Assembly (NCBI RefSeq): GCF_000292915.1 | Contig: NC_018513.1 | Span: 186,001-250,000 of the forward strand | Direction of reading: 5' to 3' | Source: Burkholderia cepacia GG4 | GTDB taxonomy: Bacteria > Pseudomonadota > Gammaproteobacteria > Burkholderiales > Burkholderiaceae | DNA length: 64,000 nt | Part shown: piece after piece, positions 9,810 through 18,728 of the stretch | Layout of the letters: each line of letters begins with the position of its first letter | Numbering within the stretch: position 1 is the stretch's first letter | The notes under the pieces: model-generated | Databases searched by the model: none | Seen by the model: only the letters and a program-made list of their open reading frames with translations | Told to the model about the DNA's origin: nothing | Made by a program: the position numbers and the translations under genes

Positions 9810-11551
9810 ACATTCGCAAATTCACCGGCGCGACCAGCCGCGACGCGCTTCGCCTGGTTCGCGAGGCACTCGGCGCCGACGCCGTCGTGCTGTCGAACCG
9901 CACGCTCGATGACGGCAGTGTCGAAATCGTCGCACTCGCCGACTCGGATCTCGCCGCGGTGACGCCGCCGCCCGCCGCCCGTCCGCGCGCCATGGCGCCG
10001 CGCGCGCCGGAATCCGTGCCGGCCGCCGCGGTACCGGGCATCGTGTCGCGCCCGGGCGCCACGCTCGCGCGCCCCGCAGTCAATCCGTATGCAGCGGGCG
10101 ACGGCGGGCTGCCGGACGTGTTCTCGTCGGTGTTCGGCGCGAGCGCCGAAGCGACGGAGCCGGCCGCCTTCGATGCCGACGCGAACGCAACGGACGCTGC
10201 ATCGCTGTCGCCACTGGCAACTGCGTCCGCTGCCGGCGCAGCCGCGCCCGCGGCATCCTCCGAACCCGCGGCGTGGCTCGTCGAGCACGCGAAGCGCCTG
10301 ACGCAGCAGCGCGAAGCGCTGATCGCCCGCGCAGAGGCGGCACAAGCCACACCGCAGGCGCCTGCGCGCAAGCCGCAGGACGCTGCTGCCGCGACGCCGG
10401 CCGGCTGGGCGCGCGACATCGTGCGCGACGCCGAACGCCGGATCCCGCCGGCCGCTGCCCGCACGAGCGACACGAGCGCCGCGAAGCCGGCCGAACGCGC
10501 GCGCCTGTCCGCCGACGCGGCCGCCGTGCTCGCCGACGCGGTGAAGTCGCGGCTCGAGAGCATCGTCAACGACACGGTGATGCACGAGCTTGGCGCGATG
10601 CGCGGGATGATGGAAGAGCAGTTCGACAGCCTGAAGTGGCATGACCGCCAGCGCCGCAGTCCGGTGCACGGCGCGCTGACCAAGCACCTGTTCTCGGCCG
10701 GTTTCTCCGCGCAGCTGGTGCGGATGCTGGTCGACAACCTGCCGTCCGGCGACGGCGCGCAGACCGTCGAGCAGGCCGCCGAATGGGCGCAGTCGGTGCT
10801 CGCGGCGAACCTGCCGGTGCTCGACAGCGAGGATGCGCTGATGGAGCGCGGCGGCGTGTTCGCGCTGATGGGGCCGACGGGCGTCGGCAAGACGACCACC
10901 ACCGCAAAGCTCGCCGCGCGCTGCGTGATGCGCTTCGGCGCGAGCAAGGTCGCGCTGCTGACCACCGACAGCTACCGGATCGGCGGCCACGAGCAGTTGC
11001 GCATCTTCGGCAAGATCCTCGGCGTGCCGGTGCACGCGGTGAAGGATGCCGGTGATCTCGCGCTTGCGCTGTCCGAGCTGCGCAACAAGCACATTGTGCT
11101 GATCGACACGATCGGCATGAGCCAGCGCGACCGCGCGCTGTCCGACCAGATCGGGATGCTGCACGGTGCGAACGCGCCGGTGCAGCGCCTCTTGCTGCTC
11201 AACGCGACGAGCCACGGCGACACGCTCAACGAGGTCGTCCAGGCGTACCGCAGCGCGGGCGAGCATCCGGACCTCGCCGGCTGCATCCTGACCAAGCTCG
11301 ACGAGGCGACCCACCTCGGCGGCGTGCTCGACACGGTGATCCGCTACAAGCTGCCCGTCCACTACGTGTCGACCGGCCAGAAGGTGCCGGAGAACCTGTA
11401 CGTCGCGACGACCCGATTCCTGCTGAAGAGCGCGTTCTGTGTGCCGCGCGACGGCTCGCCCTTCGTGCCGCAAGACGAGGACATGCCGACGCTGCTTTCC
11501 GCACTGACCGCGCGTTCCACCGCCGAGCTGCACGAGGTGCGATTTGGATAA
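9806..11551 (+). CDS. flhF: Flagellar SRP-like GTPase FlhF
   Basis: FlhF is an SRP-type GTPase that sets flagellar position and number. The 581-residue protein starts at a TTG overlapping the flhA stop; the start NIRKFTGATSRDALRLVRE is family-typical. A long Ala/Pro-rich linker covers about residues 55-220. The NG domain carries P-loop GPTGVGKTTTTAK near 355, DTIGMSQRD near 432 and TKLDEATHLGG near 495. The P-loop is intact, in contrast to that of the next gene flhG. The stop lies inside the first codons of flhG. Confidence 0.95.
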   Translation: MNIRKFTGATSRDALRLVREALGADAVVLSNRTLDDGSVEIVALADSDLAAVTPPPAARPRAMAPRAPESVPAAAVPGIVSRPGATLARPAVNPYAAGDGGLPDVFSSVFGASAEATEPAAFDADANATDAASLSPLATASAAGAAAPAASSEPAAWLVEHAKRLTQQREALIARAEAAQATPQAPARKPQDAAAATPAGWARDIVRDAERRIPPAAARTSDTSAAKPAERARLSADAAAVLADAVKSRLESIVNDTVMHELGAMRGMMEEQFDSLKWHDRQRRSPVHGALTKHLFSAGFSAQLVRMLVDNLPSGDGAQTVEQAAEWAQSVLAANLPVLDSEDALMERGGVFALMGPTGVGKTTTTAKLAARCVMRFGASKVALLTTDSYRIGGHEQLRIFGKILGVPVHAVKDAGDLALALSELRNKHIVLIDTIGMSQRDRALSDQIGMLHGANAPVQRLLLLNATSHGDTLNEVVQAYRSAGEHPDLAGCILTKLDEATHLGGVLDTVIRYKLPVHYVSTGQKVPENLYVATTRFLLKSAFCVPRDGSPFVPQDEDMPTLLSALTARSTAELHEVRFG

Positions 11552-12362
11552 ACGGATCATCGATCAGGCCGAAGGGCTGCGGCGCCTGCTGGCCGGGCGC
11601 GCGTCGCGCATCGTCGCGGTGACGGGCGGGCCGGCCGGCGTCGGCTGCACCGCCACCGTCGTGAACGTCGCGGCGGCGCTCGCCGCGCTCGGCAAGGACG
11701 TGCTCGTCGTCGACGAGCGCGCCGACGTGGATTCGGCCGCGGCGACGCTCACGGGCGCCTGGCTGCGCGACGGCGAACGCACGCGGGTCGCCGCCGGGTT
11801 CGGCCTGTGTGCGGCCGCGCGGCTGGCGCGCGACGGCTACAGCGATACGCAGTTGAGCGACTTCATCGACGGCCAGGCCGACATCGTGCTGGTCGACGCG
11901 CAGCTCGGCGCCGACGGCACGTTCTCCGCGCTCGCGCGCGAGGCGCACGACGTGCTGATCGTCACGCGGGTCGCCGCGCAGGCGATCACCGAGGCGTACG
12001 CGTGCATGAAGCGGCTGCATTTCGCGCACGCGGTCGCGCAGTTCCGCGTGCTGACCAATCACGTCGGCAGTCACGCGGACGCGAAGGTCGCGTACGACAA
12101 CCTCGCGGGCGTTGCGAGCCGCTACCTGACGGTGTCGATCGCCGACGCCGGCTGCGTGAGCGCCGATCCGCTCGTCGAGCACGCGCGCGAGCTGATGCAT
12201 ACCGCGGTCGATGCGTTCCCGTCGTCGGCCGCCGCGCGGGACTACCGGCAGATTGCTGCCGACCTGCTGTACTGGCCGATGCGCCCGAGCCTGGGTGCAG
12301 GCCGTGCCGTGCATGCGGGCGGCAAGCCGTCGTACGAGACGGGTGCGGCCCACGCCGCGTGA
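11544..12362 (+). CDS. flhG: MinD/ParA-like flagellar number regulator FlhG, Walker A altered
   Basis: FlhG (FleN/YlxH) is a MinD-like ATPase that limits flagellar number together with FlhF. The 272-residue protein starts with TTG overlapping flhF by 8 bases. The expected deviant Walker A (KGGVGKT) reads GGPAGVGCT at residues 28-36: the signature lysine is P30 and the P-loop lysine is C35. The remainder keeps the MinD-like pattern, including VLVVDERADVDSA and DIVLVDAQLG. ATP binding or hydrolysis may therefore be lost or different; the position in the operon leaves little doubt about identity. Confidence 0.88.
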   Translation: MDKRIIDQAEGLRRLLAGRASRIVAVTGGPAGVGCTATVVNVAAALAALGKDVLVVDERADVDSAAATLTGAWLRDGERTRVAAGFGLCAAARLARDGYSDTQLSDFIDGQADIVLVDAQLGADGTFSALAREAHDVLIVTRVAAQAITEAYACMKRLHFAHAVAQFRVLTNHVGSHADAKVAYDNLAGVASRYLTVSIADAGCVSADPLVEHARELMHTAVDAFPSSAAARDYRQIAADLLYWPMRPSLGAGRAVHAGGKPSYETGAAHAA

Positions 12363-12378
12363 GCGGAAGGAGAGAGCC

Positions 12379-13113
12379 ATGATGTACAACGCTCAAGGAA
12401 AGATGACCCAGGCCGACGTGCTCGCGCAATACGCGCCGCTCGTGCGGCGCCTGGGGCTGCAGCTCGTCGCGAAGATGCCGGCGAGCGTCGACCTCGACGA
12501 CCTGATCCAGGCCGGCATGATCGGCCTGATGGACGCGGCCGGCCGCTACAAGGAGGACCAGGGCGCGCAGTTCGAGACCTACGCGACCCAGCGCATCCGC
12601 GGCGCGATGCTCGACGAGCTGCGCAGCAACGACTGGCTGCCGCGCAGCCTGCGCAAGACGTCGCGCGAGGTCGAGTACGCGGTGCACCAGGTTGAGCAGC
12701 AGCTCGGCCGCTCGGCGAGCGAGACCGAGATCGCGCAGCACCTGAAGATGCCGCTCGACGAATACCAGGGCATGCTGCAGGACCTGCACGGCAGCCAGCT
12801 CATCTACTACGAGGATTTCGACCGCGCGGCCGACGACGAGCCGTTCCTCGATCGCTATCGCGTCGATCACGCCGATCCGCTGTCCGCGCTGCTCGACGAC
12901 CACCTGCGCGGGGCGCTGGTCGACGCGATCGACCGGCTGCCCGAGCGCGAGAAGCTGCTGATGTCGCTGTACTACGAGCGCGGGCTGAACCTGCGCGAGA
13001 TCGGCGCGGTGCTCGAGGTCAGCGAGTCGCGCGTGTGCCAGCTGCACAGCCAGGCGGTCGCGCGACTGCGCACGCGGCTGCGCGAACAGGCGTGGGTCGG
13101 CGCCGAGAATTGA
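12379..13113 (+). CDS. fliA: Flagellar sigma factor FliA (sigma-28)
   Basis: Sigma-28 directs RNA polymerase to late flagellar and chemotaxis promoters. The 244-residue protein shows region 2 (DLDDLIQAGMIGLMDA, then YATQRIRGAMLDELR), region 3, and region 4 with the helix-turn-helix (GLNLREIGAVLEVSESRVCQ). The ATG at 12379 follows GGAAGGAGAG. It lies 16 bases after flhG as the last flagellar gene here. I could not find a convincing sigma-28 promoter inside the window. Confidence 0.96.
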   Translation: MMYNAQGKMTQADVLAQYAPLVRRLGLQLVAKMPASVDLDDLIQAGMIGLMDAAGRYKEDQGAQFETYATQRIRGAMLDELRSNDWLPRSLRKTSREVEYAVHQVEQQLGRSASETEIAQHLKMPLDEYQGMLQDLHGSQLIYYEDFDRAADDEPFLDRYRVDHADPLSALLDDHLRGALVDAIDRLPEREKLLMSLYYERGLNLREIGAVLEVSESRVCQLHSQAVARLRTRLREQAWVGAEN

Positions 13114-13177
13114 CCCTTTCATTGCGCCCGCGCGCGCCCGACGTGGCGCGTGTCGCGCAATTCCCGCGCCAATTTGC

Positions 13178-13183
13178 TACAAT
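13178..13183 (+). promoter_or_regulatory. Probable -10 box for ahcY
   Basis: TACAAT at 13178-13183 lies just before the SAH riboswitch, where its transcript would have to start. The -35 region is weak, which is common for these genes. Confidence 0.5.
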
Positions 13184-13195
13184 CCCTCCCGTTTT

Positions 13196-13303
13196 CCGAG
13201 GAGCGTTGCGACGGACCATCCAGCGTCCGCCAGGCTCGGAGAGCTTCACCAAGCAGCCGTGCGGCGATTTTCGCGCCGGCCCCGCTTCCTGAACGGCGCT
13301 CAC
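13196..13303 (+). promoter_or_regulatory. SAH riboswitch controlling ahcY
   Basis: S-adenosylhomocysteine riboswitches are known upstream of ahcY in beta-proteobacteria and turn expression on when SAH builds up. The sequence shows the family hallmarks: CCGAGGAGCGTTGCGAC at 13196-13212, the partner CCAGGCTCGG at 13230-13239 (CCGAG pairs with CTCGG), and the late strand AACGGCGCTCAC at 13292-13303, whose CGCTC can pair with GAGCG at 13201. A probable promoter lies just upstream and the ahcY ribosome-binding site just downstream. Confidence 0.9.
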
Positions 13304-13342
13304 GTCACCAATTTCTAGAACTTTTTTAGAAAGGAGGGCGTG

Positions 13343-14761
13343 ATGAACGCCATTATCGATTCGCAAGCTTCCAAGGATTACGTCGTCGCCGACATGGCGC
13401 TTGCCGGCTGGGGCCGCAAGGAACTGAACATTGCCGAGACCGAAATGCCGGGCCTCGTGCAGATCCGCGACGAATACAAGGCGCAGCAGCCGCTGAAGGG
13501 CGCGCGCATCGCTGGTTCGCTGCACATGACGATCCAGACCGGCGTGCTGATCGAGACGCTGAAGGCGCTCGGCGCGGACGTCCGCTGGGCATCGTGCAAC
13601 ATCTTCTCGACGCAGGACCACGCTGCCGCCGCGATCGTCGAAGCCGGCACGCCGGTGTTCGCGTTCAAGGGCGAGTCACTCGACGAATACTGGGAGTTCT
13701 CGCACCGCATCTTCGAATGGCCGAACGGCGAATTCGCGAACATGATCCTGGACGACGGCGGCGATGCCACGCTGCTGCTGATCCTCGGCTCGAAGGCCGA
13801 GAAGGACCGTTCGGTGATCGCGAAGCCGACCAACGAGGAAGAAGTCGCGCTGTACAAGTCGATCGCGACGCACCTCGACGCCGACCCGACCTGGTACTCG
13901 ACGCGCCTCGCGCACATCAAGGGCGTGACCGAAGAAACCACGACCGGCGTACACCGCCTGTACCAGATGGAAAAGGACGGCCGCCTGCCGTTCCCGGCGT
14001 TCAACGTGAACGACTCGGTCACGAAGTCGAAGTTCGACAACCTGTACGGCTGCCGTGAATCGCTGGTCGACGGCATCAAGCGCGCGACCGACGTGATGAT
14101 CGCGGGCAAGGTCGCGGTCGTCGCGGGCTACGGCGACGTGGGCAAGGGCTGCGCGCAGTCGCTGCGCGGCCTCGGCGCGACCGTGTGGGTCACCGAAATC
14201 GATCCGATCTGCGCGCTGCAGGCGGCGATGGAAGGCTACCGCGTCGTGACGATGGAATACGCGGCCGACAAGGCCGACATCTTCGTGACGGCGACCGGCA
14301 ACTTCCACGTGATCGGCCACGACCACATGAAGGCGATGCGTCACAACGCGATCGTCTGCAACATCGGCCACTTCGACTCGGAAATCGACGTTGCGTCGAC
14401 GCGCCAGTACCAGTGGGAAAACATCAAGCCGCAGGTCGACCACATCATCTTCCCGGACGGCAAGCGCGTGATCCTGCTGGCGGAAGGCCGCCTCGTGAAC
14501 CTCGGCTGCGCGACCGGCCACCCGTCGTTCGTGATGTCGAACTCGTTCGCGAACCAGACGCTCGCGCAGATCGAGCTGTTCGTGCGCGGCGCCGAGTACG
14601 AGAACAAGGTGTACGTGCTGCCGAAGCATCTCGATGAAAAGGTTGCGCGCCTGCACCTCGCGCGCATCGGCGCGAACCTGTCCGTGCTGTCGGACGAGCA
14701 GGCTTCGTACATCGGCGTGCAGAAGGACGGCCCGTTCAAGCCGAACCACTACCGCTACTGA
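13343..14761 (+). CDS. ahcY: Adenosylhomocysteinase
   Basis: Hydrolyses S-adenosylhomocysteine to homocysteine and adenosine, removing the product of methyl transfer. The 472-residue protein has the substrate-binding N-terminal part ([16 protein letters not shown]), the insertion typical of bacterial forms, the NAD-binding [10 protein letters not shown] near residue 262, and the conserved C-terminal [10 protein letters not shown] chose the ATG at 13343, five bases after AAGGAGG; a GTG lies immediately before it. Regulation by the SAH riboswitch and the nearby metF place it in the activated methyl cycle. Confidence 0.98.
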   Translation: MNAIIDSQASKDYVVADMALAGWGRKELNIAETEMPGLVQIRDEYKAQQPLKGARIAGSLHMTIQTGVLIETLKALGADVRWASCNIFSTQDHAAAAIVEAGTPVFAFKGESLDEYWEFSHRIFEWPNGEFANMILDDGGDATLLLILGSKAEKDRSVIAKPTNEEEVALYKSIATHLDADPTWYSTRLAHIKGVTEETTTGVHRLYQMEKDGRLPFPAFNVNDSVTKSKFDNLYGCRESLVDGIKRATDVMIAGKVAVVAGYGDVGKGCAQSLRGLGATVWVTEIDPICALQAAMEGYRVVTMEYAADKADIFVTATGNFHVIGHDHMKAMRHNAIVCNIGHFDSEIDVASTRQYQWENIKPQVDHIIFPDGKRVILLAEGRLVNLGCATGHPSFVMSNSFANQTLAQIELFVRGAEYENKVYVLPKHLDEKVARLHLARIGANLSVLSDEQASYIGVQKDGPFKPNHYRY

Positions 14762-14919
14762 TGCACCGCCGCCGCCGTGCCGCGTGCGCCCCGCAGCGGG
14801 CGGGCGCGGTACGGCGGCACGGTGCCGGATCGCCGGTCGTCGCGCCGTGCCCGCAGGCACGCGTGGCGGCCGGCGGCGGCCATCGACCGTACAGATCGAC
14901 AATCGAACCGGAGCCCTCC

Positions 14920-15273
14920 ATGAGCGTCATCCTCACCTGGGTCATCAACGCCCTCGCGCTGCTGATCATCACGTACCTCGTGCCGTCGATCCACATCAAG
15001 AGCTTCGGCACCGCGCTGATCATCGCGGTCGTGCTCGGCCTGATCAACACGGTGATCCGTCCGGTGCTGATCCTGCTGACGCTGCCGGTCACGATCGTCA
15101 CGCTCGGGGTGTTCATCCTGGTCGTGAACGCGTTGTGCTTCTGGTTCGCGTCGTCGCTGCTGAAAGGGTTCGAGGTGTCGGGTTTCTGGTCCGCGTTCTT
15201 CGGTTCGATCCTGTACAGCATCGTGTCGTGGCTGCTGTCCGCGCTGATCTTCGGGCAGCGCGACATCGGCTGA
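14920..15273 (+). CDS. Phage-holin-family-IV-like small membrane protein
   Basis: A 117-residue protein of four hydrophobic segments, belonging to the widespread holin superfamily IV (PF04020-like) proteins. Typical marks are NTVIRPVLILLTLPVTIVTLG and a late FGSILYSIVSWLL. These proteins are chromosomal and not known to be phage lysins; the function is unknown. It lies between ahcY and metF in the same direction, 24 bases before the metF ATG, an arrangement I know from other beta-proteobacteria, so it is probably co-transcribed. Confidence 0.88.
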   Translation: MSVILTWVINALALLIITYLVPSIHIKSFGTALIIAVVLGLINTVIRPVLILLTLPVTIVTLGVFILVVNALCFWFASSLLKGFEVSGFWSAFFGSILYSIVSWLLSALIFGQRDIG

Positions 15274-15297
15274 CGGCCGGGCCCACTCTTGCGAATC

Positions 15298-16128
15298 ATG
15301 AAACCGATCGAACTTTCGTTTGAATTCTTCCCGCCGAAGACGGCGGACGGCGTCGAGAAGCTGCGCGCGACGCGTGCGCAGCTGCTGCCGCTGAAGCCGA
15401 AATTCGTCTCCGTGACGTTCGGCGCCGGCGGCTCGACGCAGCAAGGCACGCTCGATACCGTGCTCGACATGCAGAAGGACGGCCTCGAGGCCGCGCCGCA
15501 CCTGTCGTGCATCGGCTCGTCGCGCGACAGCCTGCGTGCGATCCTCGACCAGTACCGCTCGCACGGCATCCGGCACATCGTCGCGCTGCGCGGCGACCTG
15601 CCGTCGGGGATGGGCGAGGTCGGCGAGTTGCGCTACGCGTCCGAGCTCGTCAGCTTCATCCGCGCCGAGCATGGCGACTGGTTCCACATCGAGGTCGCCG
15701 GCTATCCGGAGTACCACCCGCAATCGCGCTCGCCGAAGGCCGATCTCGAGAACTTCGCGCGCAAGGTGAAAGCCGGCGCGAATTCCGCGATCACGCAGTA
15801 TTTCTTCAACGCCGACGCGTATTTCCGCTTCGTCGACGATGCGCGCAAGCTGGGTGTGGACGTGCCGATCGTGCCGGGCATCATGCCGATCACGAACTTC
15901 TCGCAGCTGATGCGCTTCTCGGAAATGTGCGGCGCGGAAGTGCCGCGCTGGGTCGCGCGCCGGCTCGAGAGCTTCGGCGACGATCGCGACGCTATCCGTG
16001 CGTTCGGCGCGGACGTCGTCACCGATCTGTGCCGGCGCCTGATCGACGCGGGCGTGCCGGGGCTGCACTTCTACACGCTGAACGCAGCGACCGCGACGCG
16101 GACGATCTGCGAACGGCTCGCGGGTTGA
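15298..16128 (+). CDS. metF: Methylenetetrahydrofolate reductase
   Basis: FAD enzyme reducing 5,10-methylene-THF to 5-methyl-THF for methionine synthesis. The 276-residue protein shows the family start PIELSFEFFPPKTADG, SVTFGAGGSTQ, the GDLP motif in VALRGDLPSGMG, and the FNADAYFRF and PGIMPI stretches of the barrel. I chose the ATG at 15298 rather than a TTG three codons earlier. It lies with ahcY in the methyl cycle and ends at a strong terminator. Confidence 0.97.
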   Translation: MKPIELSFEFFPPKTADGVEKLRATRAQLLPLKPKFVSVTFGAGGSTQQGTLDTVLDMQKDGLEAAPHLSCIGSSRDSLRAILDQYRSHGIRHIVALRGDLPSGMGEVGELRYASELVSFIRAEHGDWFHIEVAGYPEYHPQSRSPKADLENFARKVKAGANSAITQYFFNADAYFRFVDDARKLGVDVPIVPGIMPITNFSQLMRFSEMCGAEVPRWVARRLESFGDDRDAIRAFGADVVTDLCRRLIDAGVPGLHFYTLNAATATRTICERLAG

Positions 16129-16152
16129 GCGCCGCGCGGCGCCTGCCAGCCA

Positions 16153-16187
16153 AAAGCCCCGCCGGTTGTGCCGGCGGGGCTTTTTTT
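16153..16187 (+). terminator. Rho-independent terminator after metF
   Basis: Stem AAGCCCCGCCGG / CCGGCGGGGCTT followed by a run of T. The A run on the other side means it can also serve the converging amidase gene. Confidence 0.9.
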
Positions 16188-16204
16188 CATCGGCGCGGCA
16201 TGGC

Positions 16205-17683
16205 TCAGCGCTGCGCCTGCATCAGCGGCGGGCGCCGGTCGAACCACGGCCGTGCCTGTTCGAGCTGGCGCGCGAGCTTCAGCAGCAGCGCGTCGTCGGC
16301 GTGGCGCGCGACGAACTGCACGCCGACTGGCAGTCCGCGCGCGTTCCAGTAGAGCGGCACCGACATCGCCGGCTGGCCCGTCAGGTTGAACAGCTCGGTG
16401 CAGCCGGCCCACGCGAACGCCTTCTCCGACGACTTCGCGAGCATTTCCCGCAGCAGCGGCTTCACCGGCAGCGCGCCGAGCAGCTTCATCTGCGCGGCTT
16501 CGAACGGGGTCGGCTGCAACTCGCCGATCTTGACCGGCGGCGCCGCGAGCGTCGCGCACAGGATCGCGTCGTAGCGCGATACGAGGCCTGCGACCTGCAC
16601 GGTGAGTTGGCGCTGCCATTCGAGCACGTCCGGCAACCGCGCGCGCGCGACCCGCTTGCCGACCACGGCCATCGCCCACGTCGCGGGCTCGAACTCGGCG
16701 CGCTTCGGCGTGCGCCCGGTCAGCGCGCGCGCGCCGAGCACCATCTCCTCGGCGATCGTCGCCCACAACGTCAGAAAGGTTTCGGCCGCGCGCGCGTAGT
16801 CGATGTGCAGCGTTGCCGGTTCGATGCGATGGCCGAGCGATTCGAGGAGCGCGGCCGCATCGGCGAGCGCCGCGCGCGTGTCGTCGGCGAGCGCCGGTGC
16901 GAGCATCGGGTCGACGACGAGGCCGATCCGCAGCGGCCCGGGCGGCGCGTCGAGTTCGCCGAGGAAGGTGCCGGGCGCGCCGGGCGGCAGCGTCTGGCCG
17001 GTCGTCACGTCGAGCAGCAGCGCGCTGTCGCGCACGCTGCGCGACACCGCATGCTGGACGACCAGTTCGCCGTTCGACGGCAGGTCGACCAGCACCGGGT
17101 TGCGGCTCGGCTTCAGGCCGAACAGCCCGCAGCACGACGCGGGGATGCGGATCGAGCCGCCGCCGTCGGACGCATGCGCGAGCGGCACGATGCCGGCCGC
17201 GACGGCCGCCGCCGCGCCGCCGCTCGAGCCGCCGGGCGTGTGATCGAGATTCCACGGATTGCGGCATGCGCCGAACAGCTCGGGTTCGGTGTACGGCATC
17301 TGGCCGATTTCCGACGTGTTGGTCTTGCCGAACACGTTGAGCCCCGCCGCGCGGCTTCGCGCGATCACCGGCGAATCGTCGGCGGGCACGAAGTACCGGT
17401 AGTGCCGGCTGCCCATCGACAGCGGCAGGCCGGCCACCGCCGCGCCGAGATCCTTGACGAGATACGGGACGCCCGCGAACGGCGCGTCGGCGCCGGCATC
17501 GTGTACCGACTCCGTCCGCTTGCGTGCGTCGTCGTAGTCCTGCAGCACGATCGCGTTGACCGCGCCGTTCACCGCTTCGGCCTGTCCGATCGCGGCGTCG
17601 AGCAATTCGCGCGGGCTCGCCTTGCGGTCGCGCACGAGCGCGGCGAGACCGATCGCGTCATGCGCGAGATAGTCCGAGTGCAT
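16205..17683 (-). CDS. Amidase signature family amidase
   Basis: A 492-residue amidase signature enzyme hydrolysing a C-N amide bond; the substrate is not clear. The Ser-cisSer-Lys triad is visible: K77 in YLVKDLG, S153 in GGSSGG, and S177 in [10 protein letters not shown] chose the ATG ending at 17683 ([16 protein letters not shown]), as the earlier in-frame ATG at 17725 would add an unlike leader. The C-terminal part ([23 protein letters not shown]) is typical. A GatA role is unlikely because no gatB or gatC is nearby. Monocistronic, converging on metF. Confidence 0.92.
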   Translation of the reverse strand: MHSDYLAHDAIGLAALVRDRKASPRELLDAAIGQAEAVNGAVNAIVLQDYDDARKRTESVHDAGADAPFAGVPYLVKDLGAAVAGLPLSMGSRHYRYFVPADDSPVIARSRAAGLNVFGKTNTSEIGQMPYTEPELFGACRNPWNLDHTPGGSSGGAAAAVAAGIVPLAHASDGGGSIRIPASCCGLFGLKPSRNPVLVDLPSNGELVVQHAVSRSVRDSALLLDVTTGQTLPPGAPGTFLGELDAPPGPLRIGLVVDPMLAPALADDTRAALADAAALLESLGHRIEPATLHIDYARAAETFLTLWATIAEEMVLGARALTGRTPKRAEFEPATWAMAVVGKRVARARLPDVLEWQRQLTVQVAGLVSRYDAILCATLAAPPVKIGELQPTPFEAAQMKLLGALPVKPLLREMLAKSSEKAFAWAGCTELFNLTGQPAMSVPLYWNARGLPVGVQFVARHADDALLLKLARQLEQARPWFDRRPPLMQAQR

Positions 17684-17764
17684 CGCTGTCACCCCCGTTG
17701 TGACTCGTGGCGATGGAGGGAGCATAACGCGGGCCCGGCGTGCCGGGCCCGTAGTCGGTCGCCT

Positions 17765-18457
17765 TTACAGGTGCTCGGCGAGGAACGTCAGCGTGCGGCC
17801 GTGCGCGAGCGCCGAGGCGCGCTGGTGGTACGACGCGCGGTCGGTGCAGTTGAAGCCGTGCTCGGCGCCCGGGTACACGTGGAACGATGCGTTGTCGCGG
17901 CCGGCGAACGCGGCCTTCACCTGCTCGACGGCATCGAGCGAGATCGCGTGGTCGTTCTCCGCGTAATGGAACAGGATCGGCTGCGTGACCTTGCCGGCGA
18001 GGTCGAGCGCATTCTGGATGCCGCCGCCGTAATAGGCGACCGCCGCATCGACCTTGCCGGCCGCGGCCACGCGGTAGGCGAGCTGGCCGCCGAAGCAGTA
18101 GCCGATCGCGGCGACCTTGCCGGCGACTTCGGGGCGCGCGCGCAGCACGTCGGCAGCGGCGCCGAGGTCCGCGACCGCGAGGCCGACGTCGGTCTTCTTC
18201 ATCAGTTCGATGCCCTTGTCGCGGTCGGCGCCTTCATAGGTCAGCTCGACGCGCGGCTGCGTGCGCCAGAACACGTCCGGCGCGAGCGCGACGAAGCCGT
18301 CGGCCGCGTACTGGTCGGCGACCGCGCGGATGTGCGAGTTCACGCCGAAGATCTCCTGGATGATGATGACGGCGGGACCCTTGCCGCGCTTGGGCAGCGC
18401 GAGATAGCCGCCGAAGCTGTCGTTACCGGTCGGGATGTCGATCCATTGGGCAGTCAC
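17765..18457 (-). CDS. Dienelactone hydrolase family protein
   Basis: Alpha/beta-hydrolase of 230 residues. The catalytic set of the family is visible: C121 in GYCFGGQ, D169 in HYAENDHAI and H200 in AEHGFN, plus E35 in IIIQEIFGVN. Dienelactone hydrolases open dienelactones in chloroaromatic breakdown, but many members act on other esters and no aromatic pathway genes are near. The start is a GTG at 18457 with AGGAG seven bases upstream; the frame stays open further upstream but has no better site. Confidence 0.92.
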   Translation of the reverse strand: MTAQWIDIPTGNDSFGGYLALPKRGKGPAVIIIQEIFGVNSHIRAVADQYAADGFVALAPDVFWRTQPRVELTYEGADRDKGIELMKKTDVGLAVADLGAAADVLRARPEVAGKVAAIGYCFGGQLAYRVAAAGKVDAAVAYYGGGIQNALDLAGKVTQPILFHYAENDHAISLDAVEQVKAAFAGRDNASFHVYPGAEHGFNCTDRASYHQRASALAHGRTLTFLAEHL

Positions 18458-18728
18458 GTTGGAACTCCTGGCGAACGGGCGCGCGACAGGCGCGCCGCGG
18501 GTGGAAGAGGGGCGGCCTAGTGTGCCACCAATCCCGGGGTGCTGCAGCGCGCGCAAGGTCCGCGCCTGCCGGGTCGACGCGCTTGTCGAAGCTGCGGTCC
18601 CGGCCCGCTTCTCGCGCAGCGATCGTTTCGATCTCGATTATTCATTTTTCGGCGGCGTGCCGCTTCGATAGAGTCGACGGGTCGGCCTTTACAAAGCGCT
18701 TTCGCGCATCGTCATCGAAGGATTCGCC

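Noticed and set aside
7551..11560. Long minus ORFs antisense to flhA and flhF
   Set aside because: Shadow frames with no recognisable motif; flhA and flhF are certain.
14920..15273. Prophage holin
   Set aside because: The family is chromosomal and widespread; no phage genes are nearby.
16166..18520. 784-codon plus ORF across the amidase and dienelactone hydrolase genes
   Set aside because: Antisense shadow; composition is Arg/Ala/Gly with no domains.
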